DNA of 64,000 nucleotides, from NCBI RefSeq assembly GCF_001754075.1, contig NZ_MIEH01000002.1:38373-102372 (forward strand), in the 5' to 3' direction. The notes below the pieces were generated by a model, which had not been told where the DNA came from, ran no database searches, and saw nothing but the letters and a program-made list of their open reading frames with translations. The position numbers and the translations under genes are program-made. Within the stretch, counting starts at the first letter, position 1; the number at the start of each line of letters is the position of its first letter. This document shows positions 52,981 through 62,384 of the stretch, piece by piece. The DNA comes from Merdimonas faecis. GTDB lineage: Bacteria; Bacillota; Clostridia; Lachnospirales; Lachnospiraceae.

Positions 52981-53676
52981 ATGGATTGCCCGGATACGAC
53001 AACAATGCATGTGATAGCCAGAATCCATACCGGATTTCCAACAAAGTTCGGCATCCCAAGACAGAGCGGCCTTGTAAGGACCTGGGGGCGGATTGTGTTC
53101 GAACCAGACTACAGGAATCCGGATATGCTCCGGGGGATAGAGGAATATTCACATCTGTGGATCCTGTGGGGATTTTCTGAAGTGGAAGGAAAGTCCTGGC
53201 ATCCGACGGTACGTCCGCCAAGACTTGGAGGAAATCAGAGAGTCGGCGTGTTTGCCACCCGTTCCCCTTTCCGGCCAAATGCCATTGGTCTTTCCTGTGT
53301 GGAGCTGGCAGGTGTGGACCTGGATGGACAGGAAGGCCCTGTTCTTCATGTACGGGGAGCTGACATGATGGAAGGGACTCCGATCTATGACATCAAGCCT
53401 TATCTGGCTTATGTAGACAGCATACCAGGCGCCAGGGGCGGTTTTGCAGACCGGGTAAAGGACTATTCTCTCCAGGTGGAGTGTCCGGAATGCTGGCGGG
53501 AGAAAATACCGGAAGAAGAAAGGGAGACCCTGTTTCAGATTTTGAGTCAGGACCCAAGACCCTCTTATCAGAACGATCCGGGCAGGATCTATGGAATGGA
53601 GTATGCCGGCATGGAAGTAAAATTCCGGGTACAGGGCAGACAGCTTGAGGTGTGTGAGATAACAAAGGAGGAATGA
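52981..53676 (+). CDS. trmO: TrmO-type tRNA m6t6A37 methyltransferase
   Basis: SAM-dependent methylation of N6-threonylcarbamoyladenosine 37 in tRNA. 231 residues, TsaA/YaeB beta-barrel: IARIHTGFPTKFGIPRQSGL, YSHLWILWGF, RSPFRPNAIGLSCVEL and GTPIYDIKPYLAYVDS. C-terminal extension of about 60 residues is usual. AGGAGG precedes the ATG. The stop overlaps the first ATG of the GNAT frame. Confidence 0.92.
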   Translation: MDCPDTTTMHVIARIHTGFPTKFGIPRQSGLVRTWGRIVFEPDYRNPDMLRGIEEYSHLWILWGFSEVEGKSWHPTVRPPRLGGNQRVGVFATRSPFRPNAIGLSCVELAGVDLDGQEGPVLHVRGADMMEGTPIYDIKPYLAYVDSIPGARGGFADRVKDYSLQVECPECWREKIPEEERETLFQILSQDPRPSYQNDPGRIYGMEYAGMEVKFRVQGRQLEVCEITKEE

Positions 53677-53681
53677 TAGGG

Positions 53682-54197
53682 ATGATGGAATTTAGGACTG
53701 CGTCTATGGAGTATATTGAACGGATGTGTGAGATTACGGAAGATGCCAAGAGACAGCTTCGCAGCATGGGCCTGGACCAGTGGCAGAAAGGATATCCGTC
53801 CAGGGAAGTGTGGCTTAAGGATATTAAGGACGGGTGTACCTACCTGGCTGTAGATGACGGCGAGGTGCAGGGGATTTTCGCATTTCAGACAACGCCGGAT
53901 CCCTCCTATGAGGAGATTGACGGTGCCTGGCTGACAGACGGCGCCTATGCTTCCATGCACCGGGTATGTGTGGCAGACGGCTGTAAAGGAAAAGGCGTGG
54001 CCGGTCAGATGTTTGCCAAAGGATTCGAGCTAGCCAGGGAAATGGGATTTCCGGCTGTGAGGATCGATACGCATCCGGAGAATTTTCCTATGCAGAGAGC
54101 GCTTGCCAAAGCAGGGTTCCAGCCCTGCGGCCAGATCCATCTGGTAGGCGGCTGTGAGGACGGCGATCTTCGGATCGCATTTGAAAAGGTGTTGTAA
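53682..54197 (+). CDS. GNAT-family N-acetyltransferase
   Basis: About 171 residues, full GNAT fold. Acetyl-CoA loop VCVADGCKGKGVAGQMFAKG; later VRIDTHPENFPMQRALAKAG and GFQPCG. Substrate unknown. AAAGGAGG at 53664-53671 best serves ATG 53682. Located in a compact run of housekeeping genes from nfo to the metallophosphoesterase. Confidence 0.88.
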   Translation: MMEFRTASMEYIERMCEITEDAKRQLRSMGLDQWQKGYPSREVWLKDIKDGCTYLAVDDGEVQGIFAFQTTPDPSYEEIDGAWLTDGAYASMHRVCVADGCKGKGVAGQMFAKGFELAREMGFPAVRIDTHPENFPMQRALAKAGFQPCGQIHLVGGCEDGDLRIAFEKVL

Positions 54198-54210
54198 AGG
54201 AGGAGAGAAG

Positions 54211-56121
54211 ATGGGACAGTCAAGCTATGAGAAAGCATACAAACTGGGGAAGAAAGATTATCAGTACAGAGCAATGCACGGGATGCTGCCTACCCTGGAG
54301 GTGCTGGATGATATTCTGCCGCCCAGAGGATCGTATTCGGAAGTTCCGCTGGGACTGGTGCAGATTCCGCTGGAGCAGGTGGTAGGAACCAAGACAAATG
54401 GAAGAAGCAATGCGTTTTCGGGCAATTTTATGCCAATTCTGAAAATAGATTCCGAATTTGCCCAAAAGTGGATCGCACTGAGCGAAAGCCACGTAAACGA
54501 GGGAATACACACGCCGGTTAAGGCTTATGAATACATGAACAAATTCTATATCGAAGAGGGAAATAAAAGGGTCAGCGTCATGAAATTTTTCGGCGTGGTG
54601 TCTGCCCCGGGGATGGTGACCCGTATTGTACCGAGACGTACGGAAGAAAAGGAAAATAAAATCTACTATGAATATATGGATTTTTATGAGCTTTCAAAGG
54701 TGAACTTTATCTGGTTTACGAAGCTTGGAAGCTTCCAGAAGCTGCAGGAGGCGGTAGGGAAAGGGCCGAAAGAAGTATGGAGCCATGATGACCAGCTGGA
54801 TTTCAGTTCTATCTACACCCGCTTTAAGGCAGAGTATCAGGCGGCGGGAGATCCGATCCCTTCAATCACGCCGGGAGATGCGTTCCTTGCCTTCATCACA
54901 CTTTACGGCTATGATGAAGTCCGGGAAAAAACAGTAAATGAACTGAGGGAACTGATCTCCAAGAGCTGGGAAGAATTTAAGATGCTGGAAGAAGACGAGG
55001 AAGTAGAGCTGAAAATGGATCCGAATACAGAAAAGAAGCCTCTTCTGAGCAGGCTTTTACAGCCCAGCTCTCCCAGACTGAAGGTGGCGTTTATTTATGA
55101 AAAAACGGTCACGTCTTCTGCCTGGACCTATGCCCATGAGCTGGGGAGGCTTCATCTGGAGCAGACATTCCCGGAGGAGGTCAGCACCTGCTATTATGAC
55201 GGTGTGACGCAGGAAAATATAGACGCTACGCTGGAGGATGCAGTGGCAAAGGGGTGTGATCTGATTTTTACAACAACACCGGTCATGGTACAGGCCAGCG
55301 TAAAGGCAGCTATTGCCAATCCGAAGGTGCGGATTCTGAACTGTTCAGTCAACACTATGCACCGCTATATCCGGACCTATTATTCCAGGATGCACGAGGC
55401 CAAGTTCCTGATGGGAGCTATTGCGGGGGCGATGGCGGAAAATAACAGGCTTTCCTATATTGCAGATTATCCGATTTACGGGACTATTGCCAATATCAAT
55501 GCTTTTGCGCTTGGCGCACAGATGACGAACCCGCATGCAGAGGTGTATCTGGAATGGTCTTCTGTAAAAGATATTGATGTAATGGAAAATGTAAAACGGA
55601 CGAACTCCAGCTGTATTTCCGGAAAGGATATGGTAATTCCGGAGGAAGGGTCCAGGTTTTTTGGGATCTATCATCTGGAAGACGGATCACCCCATAACCT
55701 GGCAATGCCGGTATGGCACTGGGGGAAATTTTATGAACAGCTGATCCGCACAATTATGAACGGAACCTGGAGCTACGATGATGATCCGACTACGAAAAAG
55801 GCGATCAATTACTGGTGGGGCATGTCGGCGGGAGTCGTGGATGTAATCTGCTCCCAGAATCTGCCGCTTGGCATGAAACGGCTGGTGAAGGTGCTGAAAA
55901 AGGCCATATGCTCTGGCAACTTCAATCCGTTTGACGGCGTGCTGTGTTCTCAGAACGGCATTATCCAGCCTGATCCGCAGGGAGTTCTGTCGCCGGAAGA
56001 GATCGTGACTATGGACTGGCTGGCTGACAATGTAATCGGCGAGATTCCGCCGGAGGATAAGCTGGAGGAGCAGTCCAGGGCAGTGGTACAGCAGCAGGGA
56101 GTAGAAAAGAAGAAAGGTTAG
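54211..56121 (+). CDS. BMP-domain protein with ParB-like N-terminal region
   Basis: 636 residues. N-terminus (about 60-150) has a ParB/Srx-like stretch: NAFSGNFMPILKIDSEFAQK and FYIEEGNKRVSVMKFFG. C-terminus from about 290 is a BMP/PnrA-like periplasmic-binding fold (LKVAFIYEKTVTSSAWTYAH, IFTTTPVMVQASVKAA, RLSYIADYPIYGTIANINAF). There is no signal peptide or lipobox, so unlike nucleoside-binding lipoproteins it should be cytoplasmic and might sense a ligand. No ABC permease genes nearby. ATG 54211 with AAAGGAGG. Confidence 0.75.
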   Translation: MGQSSYEKAYKLGKKDYQYRAMHGMLPTLEVLDDILPPRGSYSEVPLGLVQIPLEQVVGTKTNGRSNAFSGNFMPILKIDSEFAQKWIALSESHVNEGIHTPVKAYEYMNKFYIEEGNKRVSVMKFFGVVSAPGMVTRIVPRRTEEKENKIYYEYMDFYELSKVNFIWFTKLGSFQKLQEAVGKGPKEVWSHDDQLDFSSIYTRFKAEYQAAGDPIPSITPGDAFLAFITLYGYDEVREKTVNELRELISKSWEEFKMLEEDEEVELKMDPNTEKKPLLSRLLQPSSPRLKVAFIYEKTVTSSAWTYAHELGRLHLEQTFPEEVSTCYYDGVTQENIDATLEDAVAKGCDLIFTTTPVMVQASVKAAIANPKVRILNCSVNTMHRYIRTYYSRMHEAKFLMGAIAGAMAENNRLSYIADYPIYGTIANINAFALGAQMTNPHAEVYLEWSSVKDIDVMENVKRTNSSCISGKDMVIPEEGSRFFGIYHLEDGSPHNLAMPVWHWGKFYEQLIRTIMNGTWSYDDDPTTKKAINYWWGMSAGVVDVICSQNLPLGMKRLVKVLKKAICSGNFNPFDGVLCSQNGIIQPDPQGVLSPEEIVTMDWLADNVIGEIPPEDKLEEQSRAVVQQQGVEKKKG

Positions 56122-56130
56122 AATAAAAGA

Positions 56131-56751
56131 ATGAGAATACTTGCGATTGCAGATGAGGAGTCTCCTTATCTGTGGGATTACTTTGAAAAGAGTAAGCTGG
56201 AGGGGATCGACCTGATCATTTCCTGTGGAGATCTTGCTCCGGAATACCTGTCCTTTCTTGCCACATTTACTTCAGCGCCGGTGCTGTATGTGCATGGCAA
56301 TCATGATACCAAATATGATGAGCATCCGCCCAGCGGATGTATCAGCATTGAAGATCAGATCTATGTCTATCAGGGGGTGCGTATCCTTGGACTGGGCGGA
56401 TCTATGCGGTACCGGCCCGGAAATTACCAGTATACAGAAGGTCAGATGAGAGGGCGGATCCGCAGACTCTGGTTCCAGCTTTTGCGCCATGGCGGATTTG
56501 ATATTCTGGTGGCACATTCCCCGGCCTATCAGCTGAATGACGGCCGGGATCTGCCTCACCAGGGATTCCAGGCTTTTTTGAAGCTGATCGAGAAATACCA
56601 TCCCAGATTCTTCCTTCATGGCCATGTGCACAAATCATACGGAAGACAGCACAAAAGATATGACAAGTATCTGGACACGCACGTCATCAATGCATTTGAG
56701 CGATGTGTATTTGATTATGAAGATGAAAACATAAAAGAGCATGTGTTTTAG
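56131..56751 (+). CDS. Metallophosphoesterase
   Basis: 206 residues, calcineurin-like fold. Seen: CGDLAPEYL (GD), YVHGNHDTKY (GNHD), VAHSPAYQLND and FLHGHVHKSYG (GHxH). The first D-x-H motif is changed: ILAIADEESPYLWDYF has D-x-E instead. Other family members with this change exist; it may alter the metal site. Starts 9 nt after the BMP-domain gene, so probably co-transcribed. The substrate is unknown. Confidence 0.82.
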   Translation: MRILAIADEESPYLWDYFEKSKLEGIDLIISCGDLAPEYLSFLATFTSAPVLYVHGNHDTKYDEHPPSGCISIEDQIYVYQGVRILGLGGSMRYRPGNYQYTEGQMRGRIRRLWFQLLRHGGFDILVAHSPAYQLNDGRDLPHQGFQAFLKLIEKYHPRFFLHGHVHKSYGRQHKRYDKYLDTHVINAFERCVFDYEDENIKEHVF

Positions 56752-56754
56752 CCC

Positions 56755-56794
56755 ATTGGGGACGGGGGATTTTCAGAAATCCCCCGTCCCCAAT
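56755..56794. repeat. Perfect 18-bp hairpin after the metallophosphoesterase gene
   Basis: Arms 56755-56772 and 56777-56794 (ATTGGGGACGGGGGATTT), loop TCAG. It shares the GGGGAC/GTCCCC ends with the repeats at 21451 and 22229. It may terminate transcription or be a dispersed palindrome. Confidence 0.65.
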
Positions 56795-56816
56795 CAATTT
56801 AATCTAAAAAAAGTTG

Positions 56817-56845
56817 TTGCAATATACCCCATTAGGGTATATAAT
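56817..56845 (+). promoter_or_regulatory. csoR-copA promoter with CsoR operator
   Basis: TTGCAA (56817-56822), 17-nt spacer, TATAAT (56840-56845). Palindrome ATATACCC-N5-GGGTATAT (56822-56842) fills the spacer, matching known CsoR-type operators (TACCC...GGGTA). Copper binding to CsoR would free the promoter. Confidence 0.8.
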
Positions 56846-56867
56846 ATGTGCGTAAGGAGGAGCGGAT

Positions 56868-57170
56868 ATGGAAGAGAAACGAGAATGTCCACACAAAACC
56901 AAAGAACGTTCAGATAAAGAATTTAAGGATCTGATCCATCGCCTGAACCGGATCGAGGGCCAGGTGCGGGGGATCAAGCGTATGGTGGAGGACGATGCCT
57001 ACTGTACAGATATCCTGATCCAGGTGTCTGCCGTAAATTCAGCGCTTAACAGCTTCAATAAGGTCCTGCTGGCCAATCATATCCGGACATGTGTAGCAGA
57101 TGATATCCGGGCGGGACATGAAGAGACCATTGATGAACTGGTGGCTACATTGCAGAAACTGATGAAATAA
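56868..57170 (+). CDS. csoR: CsoR copper-sensing repressor
   Basis: 100 residues, all-helical CsoR/RcnR family. Cu(I) ligands Cys46, His71, Cys75 ([16 protein letters not shown]) have the exact CsoR spacing; Trp/His for Ni sensing are not seen. N-terminal extra CPH could add a ligand. AAGGAGG before ATG. Autoregulates the csoR-copA operon through the palindrome at 56822-56842. Confidence 0.92.
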   Translation: MEEKRECPHKTKERSDKEFKDLIHRLNRIEGQVRGIKRMVEDDAYCTDILIQVSAVNSALNSFNKVLLANHIRTCVADDIRAGHEETIDELVATLQKLMK

Positions 57171-57235
57171 GACGCTGGCCGAAGAGGAAAGATAATGAGT
57201 ACAACATCAAAATGCAAGCAGGGAGGTCTGGATAT

Positions 57236-59755
57236 ATGGAACAATATACCGTGACCGGGATGAGCTGCGCCGCGTGCAGCGCCCGGGTGGAAAAGGCAGT
57301 ATCCAAAGTGCCGGGTGTGTCGTCATGCTCTGTAAGCCTTCTGACAAATTCCATGGGGGTAGAAGGTACGGCCCGGCCGGAGGATATCATAGCCGCTGTA
57401 GAAGAAGCGGGATACGGGGCTTCACAGAAGGGGGCCGATGCTGCAAAAAGGAGCGGTTCCCGGGCGGCAGACGAAGAACTTTTGAAGGATAAAGAGACGC
57501 CGGTATTAAGACGGAGGCTGATCGCTTCGTTGTGTTTCCTGATCCCGCTGATGTATGTGTCCATGGGGCACATGATGTGGGGATGGCCTGTGCCGGGGGA
57601 GCTTGAGGGAAACCATGTGGCAATGGGGCTTTTCCAGTTACTGTTTACCGTCATCATTATGGTGATCAATCAGAAATTTTTTATCAGCGGCTTTCGGAGC
57701 ATCCTGCACCGGGCGCCCAACATGGACGCTCTGGTGGCACTGGGATCCGGCGCGTCTTTTCTTTACAGCACCTATGCATTGTTTGCCATGACAGACGCAC
57801 AGATGCGGGGAGATGCGGAAGCAGTCATGTCTTATATGCATGAATTCTATTTTGAATCTGCCGCCATGATCCTGACGCTGATAACAGTGGGTAAGATGCT
57901 GGAGGCAAGGTCGAAAGGAAAAACGACAGATGCTCTGAAGAGTCTGATGCGGCTTGCACCAAAGACGGCGGTTATTATCCGGAACGGTGCGGAGACAGAA
58001 GTCGGCATCGAAGAAGTGAGGACCGGAGACATCTTTGTGGTGCGTCCCGGTGAAAATATTCCGGTGGACGGACGGATCCTGGAAGGGCACAGTGCGGTCA
58101 ATGAATCAGCGCTGACCGGAGAGAGTATTCCGGTAGATAAAGAGGCGGGAGATCCGGTTTCCGCGGCTACGGTGAATCAGTCGGGATTCCTGAAATGTGA
58201 AGCCACCCGTGTGGGAGAGGATACCACGCTTTCCCAGATCATCCAGATGGTCAGCGATGCGGCGGCGACCAAGGCGCCTATTGCCAAGATTGCAGACCGG
58301 GTATCCGGCGTGTTTGTGCCGGCGGTGATCGGGATTGCAGTCCTGACACTGATCGTGTGGCTGATCGCAGGGCAGAGCTTTGGATTTGCCGTGGCAAGGG
58401 CGGTATCCGTCCTGGTGATCAGCTGTCCCTGTGCACTGGGACTTGCCACGCCTGTGGCAATTATGGTTGGAAGCGGCATGGGAGCCAGGAACGGCATCAT
58501 GTTTAAAACAGCGGTTTCTCTGGAAGAGGCTGGAAAAATGGAGATTGTTGCCCTGGATAAGACGGGCACGATCACCAGCGGGGAGCCTAAGGTGACAGAT
58601 CTTCTGCCAGCGGAAGGCGTGTCCGAAGAAGAACTGCTTTCACTGGCCTATGCCCTGGAGAGAAAGAGCGAGCATCCTCTGGCGAAGGCGATCCTTGCTC
58701 TTGCAGAGGAACGGGAGATTGAAGCCGGAGAGGTAAAGGATTTCCAGGCGGTTCCGGGAAACGGTCTTTCGGCTGTGCTTCAGGAGGAACAGCTGTACGG
58801 AGGAAATCTGATATTTATCCGGAAGCATGCAAAGGTGCCGGAGGATTTGCGAAAAGCGGCGGAGCGGTTTGCAGAAGATGGAAAGACACCGCTGTTCTTC
58901 AGCAAAAACGGAACGGTCACCGGCGTGATCGCTGTGGCGGATGTGATCAAGGAAGACAGCCCGCAGGCAGTAAAAGAATTGCAGAACATGGGAATCCGTG
59001 TAGTTATGCTGACCGGAGATAATGAGCGGACGGCAAAAGCCATCGGACGCCAGGCTGGCGTGGACGAAGTGATCGCAGGAGTTCTGCCGGACGGAAAGGA
59101 AAGCGTGATCCGCCGGCTGAAACGAAATGGCAGGGTAGCGATGGTGGGAGATGGCATCAATGACGCTCCGGCGCTGACCCGGGCAGATATAGGCATCGCC
59201 ATCGGAGCGGGGACCGATATTGCTATAGATGCGGCAGATATTGTATTAATGAAGAGCCGTCTGAGTGATGTGCCGGCTGCTATCCGCTTAAGCCGGGCAA
59301 CACTTAGAAATATTCATGAGAACCTGTTCTGGGCATTTTTCTATAACGTGATCGGCATCCCGCTGGCAGCAGGAGTCTGGTTCCCGCTGTTTGGATGGAA
59401 GCTGAATCCAATGTTCGGGGCGGCGGCCATGAGCCTTTCCAGTTTCTGTGTGGTGACAAACGCACTGCGGCTGAACTGGTTCCGGGTGCACGATGCATCC
59501 AGAGATAAGAAAATTAAAATTAGAAATCATAAGGAGGAACAATCAATGGAAAAGACAATGAAGATCGAGGGTATGATGTGCGGGCACTGTGAGGCGAGAG
59601 TGAAAAAATGCCTGGAGGCGCTTCCGGGCGTTGAGGAAGCGGTTGTCAGCCATGAGGCAGGGACTGCTGTCGTGACACTTAGCACAGACGTGTCAGACGA
59701 AGCGCTTAAAAAAGCCGTTGAAGATCAGGACTACCAGGTGCTTGGAATTGAGTAG
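57236..59755 (+). CDS. copA: Copper P-type ATPase, with fused C-terminal HMA domain
   Basis: Cu(I) exporter, 839 residues. N-terminal HMA ([15 protein letters not shown]); eight helices; metal-channel motif [11 protein letters not shown]; phosphorylation site [14 protein letters not shown] domain with EHPLAKA; hinge [16 protein letters not shown]. After the last helices comes an unusual tail, residues 771-839, a second complete HMA domain with [13 protein letters not shown]. That tail has its own AAGGAGGA and ATG in the same frame (59531-59548), so the gene seems to encode both CopA-CopZ and free CopZ. Start ATG 57236 after GGGAGG. Confidence 0.93.
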   Translation: MEQYTVTGMSCAACSARVEKAVSKVPGVSSCSVSLLTNSMGVEGTARPEDIIAAVEEAGYGASQKGADAAKRSGSRAADEELLKDKETPVLRRRLIASLCFLIPLMYVSMGHMMWGWPVPGELEGNHVAMGLFQLLFTVIIMVINQKFFISGFRSILHRAPNMDALVALGSGASFLYSTYALFAMTDAQMRGDAEAVMSYMHEFYFESAAMILTLITVGKMLEARSKGKTTDALKSLMRLAPKTAVIIRNGAETEVGIEEVRTGDIFVVRPGENIPVDGRILEGHSAVNESALTGESIPVDKEAGDPVSAATVNQSGFLKCEATRVGEDTTLSQIIQMVSDAAATKAPIAKIADRVSGVFVPAVIGIAVLTLIVWLIAGQSFGFAVARAVSVLVISCPCALGLATPVAIMVGSGMGARNGIMFKTAVSLEEAGKMEIVALDKTGTITSGEPKVTDLLPAEGVSEEELLSLAYALERKSEHPLAKAILALAEEREIEAGEVKDFQAVPGNGLSAVLQEEQLYGGNLIFIRKHAKVPEDLRKAAERFAEDGKTPLFFSKNGTVTGVIAVADVIKEDSPQAVKELQNMGIRVVMLTGDNERTAKAIGRQAGVDEVIAGVLPDGKESVIRRLKRNGRVAMVGDGINDAPALTRADIGIAIGAGTDIAIDAADIVLMKSRLSDVPAAIRLSRATLRNIHENLFWAFFYNVIGIPLAAGVWFPLFGWKLNPMFGAAAMSLSSFCVVTNALRLNWFRVHDASRDKKIKIRNHKEEQSMEKTMKIEGMMCGHCEARVKKCLEALPGVEEAVVSHEAGTAVVTLSTDVSDEALKKAVEDQDYQVLGIE
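59546..59755 (+). CDS. copZ: CopZ-like copper chaperone from an internal start in copA
   Basis: 69 residues, a full ferredoxin-like HMA domain: [20 protein letters not shown], then [27 protein letters not shown] at 59531-59538 lies 7 nt before ATG 59546, a strong ribosome site inside the copA frame. There is no stop between the ATPase and this domain. Most likely read both as a fusion and as free chaperone; alternatively the site is a relic of gene fusion. Confidence 0.6.
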   Translation: MEKTMKIEGMMCGHCEARVKKCLEALPGVEEAVVSHEAGTAVVTLSTDVSDEALKKAVEDQDYQVLGIE

Positions 59756-59759
59756 CAGG

Positions 59760-60680
59760 ATGAAATATTATCTGGCCCCGCTGGAGGGTGTCACTTCGCA
59801 CATTTACCGGAGGGCCTACCATACCTGTTTTTGCCCGATGGACAAATATTTTACGCCGTTTCTTGTACCGCACACAAAACGGGGATTTAATTCCAGAGAG
59901 AGACGGGAGATCCTGCCGGAAAATAATCCGGGGATGTATCTGGTTCCGCAGATCCTGTCCAATGATGCGGACGGTTTCCTGAAGACAGAGGAAAAGCTCC
60001 GGGAATACGGCTACGAAGAGGTGAACCTGAATCTGGGGTGCCCTTCAAAAACAGTGGTGTCAAAGAACAGAGGATCCGGATTCCTTTCAAAAACAGAGGA
60101 GCTGGACCGGTTTCTGGATCAGATCTACCGGGGGACAAAGGGAAAGATTTCTATCAAGACCAGAATCGGGAGATATAGTCCGGATGAATTTGAGGAGATT
60201 TTGCGGATATACAATCAGTATCCGGTAGAGGAACTAATCATTCATCCAAGGGTTCAACAGGATTTTTATAAGAATCGCCCCAATCTGGAAGTGTTTGCCC
60301 GTGCAATGAAGGAAAGCAGGATCCCGGTCTGCTATAATGGAGATATCTTTACGCCGGAAGATGAAAAGCGGCTGGAAGAAAAATTCCCGGATCTTTCCTG
60401 TGTCATGCTTGGCAGAGGGATCATAAGAAATCCCGGGCTTTTAGGAGAGATAGAAGGATCCGGAAAAGCCTCGGCAGAACAACTTCGGAAATTCCATGAT
60501 CAGATTTTTCATGATTATCAGGAAAACAGTATGGGAGAGAAGCAGGTCCTGTTTAAAATGAAGGAGCTGTGGTCCTATATGGGAACCATGTTTCCGGAGA
60601 AGGGGAAGGCGTTAAAAAGTATTCGGAAATCAGAAAAATATGACCGTTACCAGGCGGCTGTGGAGGAGATCCTTGGATAA
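59760..60680 (+). CDS. tRNA-dihydrouridine synthase
   Basis: FMN-dependent reduction of uridine in tRNA, 306 residues. Blocks: YYLAPLEGVTSHIYRRAY, VNLNLGCPSKTV (active-site Cys is usual here), ISIKTRIG, LIIHPRVQQDFY and VMLGRGIIRNPGL. Start 4 nt after the copA stop with weak GCAGG, so probably read from the same transcript although not copper-related. Dus subtype cannot be fixed from the sequence. Confidence 0.88.
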   Translation: MKYYLAPLEGVTSHIYRRAYHTCFCPMDKYFTPFLVPHTKRGFNSRERREILPENNPGMYLVPQILSNDADGFLKTEEKLREYGYEEVNLNLGCPSKTVVSKNRGSGFLSKTEELDRFLDQIYRGTKGKISIKTRIGRYSPDEFEEILRIYNQYPVEELIIHPRVQQDFYKNRPNLEVFARAMKESRIPVCYNGDIFTPEDEKRLEEKFPDLSCVMLGRGIIRNPGLLGEIEGSGKASAEQLRKFHDQIFHDYQENSMGEKQVLFKMKELWSYMGTMFPEKGKALKSIRKSEKYDRYQAAVEEILG

Positions 60681-60794
60681 GGGTCTCCTCTTTGGATATT
60701 CAGACAGCTGCAGGGATTTCGGCTTTACATTTCTTCGGCACTGCACTATAATAAAGAAAAATTTGTTTTGGGATCAGAAAGGAGAAAATCCGCC

Positions 60795-61286
60795 ATGGAA
60801 AATCAGAAGCAGAAAGTATATGATGCATTGGACAAGCTGAATATCAAATATGAGGTCGTGGAGCACGAACCAGTATATACAATGGAAGATATGGACAGAC
60901 TCGGACTGCCGGAAAAGGGAACCCTGTGTAAAAATCTTTTTTTAAGAGATTCGAAGGGGAAGCGCCATTTTCTGGTAACCTGTGAGGAAAGCAAGAAGGT
61001 GGACTTAAAGGCTCTTGGGCGCCAGCTGGGCGGAGGAAACTTAAGCTTTGCGTCGGAGGAGCGCCTGGAGAAGTATCTGGGGCTGAAGCAGGGAAGTGTG
61101 TCTCCTTTCGGGCTGATGAATGATACAGATCACCAGGTGGAATTCTTTATAGATAAAGACCTGAGCAGATGCAAGAGTCTGGGAATCCATCCGCTGGAAA
61201 ATACAGCGACTGTCTTTTTATCCTACAAGGATCTGGACAAGTTCCTGTGGGATCTGGATGTAGACGTGATCAAGATCAAGCTCTAG
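60795..61286 (+). CDS. YbaK/ProX-type aminoacyl-tRNA deacylase
   Basis: Editing protein of 163 residues that hydrolyses mischarged tRNA, most like ProX (Ala-tRNA-Pro). Blocks: IKYEVVEHEPVYTMEDM, GTLCKNLFLRDSKGKRHFLV, LSFASEERLEKYLGLKQGSV and SPFGLMNDTDHQVEFFID. ATG 60795 with AAAGGAG. No neighbouring synthetase gene. Confidence 0.87.
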   Translation: MENQKQKVYDALDKLNIKYEVVEHEPVYTMEDMDRLGLPEKGTLCKNLFLRDSKGKRHFLVTCEESKKVDLKALGRQLGGGNLSFASEERLEKYLGLKQGSVSPFGLMNDTDHQVEFFIDKDLSRCKSLGIHPLENTATVFLSYKDLDKFLWDLDVDVIKIKL

Positions 61287-61428
61287 GCCAGGCATCCGGA
61301 TCAAGTATCGAAACAGCCTCTGGTACCTGGGCTTCCCGCTTTTTGAAAGTTTATACTTTTTTAATTGCAAGTTCTGCATATGGGAAGTAAAATAGAAAAA
61401 GTAGTCACAGAGGAAAGCGAGGAACAAT

Positions 61429-62373
61429 ATGGAACAACAGCAGGGCAGGCCGACGCCGCCAATGCCGCCGGAAAATTACGGAAAACGGATGTGGCAGCTG
61501 TGGGGGCCGATTCTGATAAAATGGGGGATTGAGTTTCTGGTGTCAATGATAGCCATGACGGTACTGGCTATGGTATACCAGGTCGCCAATCCCGATGCCT
61601 TTACGGCAGCTTTAAATAGCGAGCAGAGTATGATAGATTTATATAATCAGCTGCTGGAACAGTATCTGAAGTCAAGTACCCTGATTCAGGGGATGACCGC
61701 ATTTGTCATCATTCCAGTCATGTGGATTTTCTTCCACCGTGACAGAGTAAAGGAGCGTATGATGGGGATCGTACCGAATAAAAAGGCTCCTCTATGGAAG
61801 TATGCAGCAGTGGTGCTGATGTCTCTGACGCTGTGCCTGGGACTGAATAATCTGATCAATATCGGAAACCTGGCTGCTTCGGACGAAGCCTATACACAGA
61901 CAATCCAGGCGCTTTATTCCGCGGCCTTCCCGGTACAGATCGTATGTCTGGGGATCCTGGTGCCAATCAGTGAGGAGCTGGTTTTTCGGGGATTATTATT
62001 CCGGCGTCTGAGAGAGCGGGGAACATTTTTGCAGGCAGCACTTTATTCCGCAGTGGTATTTGGGCTGATGCATATGAATATGGTTCAGATGCTCTACGGG
62101 TTTATCCTGGGAATGATGCTGGCCTATGTTTATGAAAAATATGGCTCCGTTAAAGCTCCGATCCTGGCGCATATGACGATGAATCTTTTGTCTGTCACAG
62201 CGACAAAGATCGGTCTGATGGACTGGATGATGGAAGACATCATGCGTGTGGGCACGGTAACCGTAATCTGTGCGGCGGTGGCCGCGACCATGTTTGTCTT
62301 TATCCAGCGGATTGAGGAGAAGCCGGATCAGCCGGAGAAAAAGGATCATAATGAAAAAGTGGCGGCGATGTAG
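61429..62373 (+). CDS. CPBP (CAAX-like) intramembrane protease
   Basis: 314 residues, about eight helices. Metal/catalytic motifs of the family: SEELVFRGLLFRRLRERG (EExxxR), FGLMHMNM (FxxxH) and LAHMTMN (HxxxN-like). N-terminal Pro/Gln-rich stretch (QQQGRPTPPMPPEN) is cytoplasmic. Substrates unknown; Firmicute members relate to bacteriocin immunity or peptide processing. AGGAACAAT precedes ATG 61429. Confidence 0.88.
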   Translation: MEQQQGRPTPPMPPENYGKRMWQLWGPILIKWGIEFLVSMIAMTVLAMVYQVANPDAFTAALNSEQSMIDLYNQLLEQYLKSSTLIQGMTAFVIIPVMWIFFHRDRVKERMMGIVPNKKAPLWKYAAVVLMSLTLCLGLNNLINIGNLAASDEAYTQTIQALYSAAFPVQIVCLGILVPISEELVFRGLLFRRLRERGTFLQAALYSAVVFGLMHMNMVQMLYGFILGMMLAYVYEKYGSVKAPILAHMTMNLLSVTATKIGLMDWMMEDIMRVGTVTVICAAVAATMFVFIQRIEEKPDQPEKKDHNEKVAAM

Positions 62374-62384
62374 CCGCCTTTTTT
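62361..62384 (+). terminator. Terminator after the CPBP gene
   Basis: GGCGGC (62361-62366) pairs with GCCGCC (62373-62378), then T6. The left arm lies in the last codons of the gene. Confidence 0.75.

Noticed and set aside
56755..56794. Third copy of the 79-nt repeat
   Set aside because: Only the GGGGAC/GTCCCC ends are shared; the core and length differ, so it is listed as a separate hairpin.
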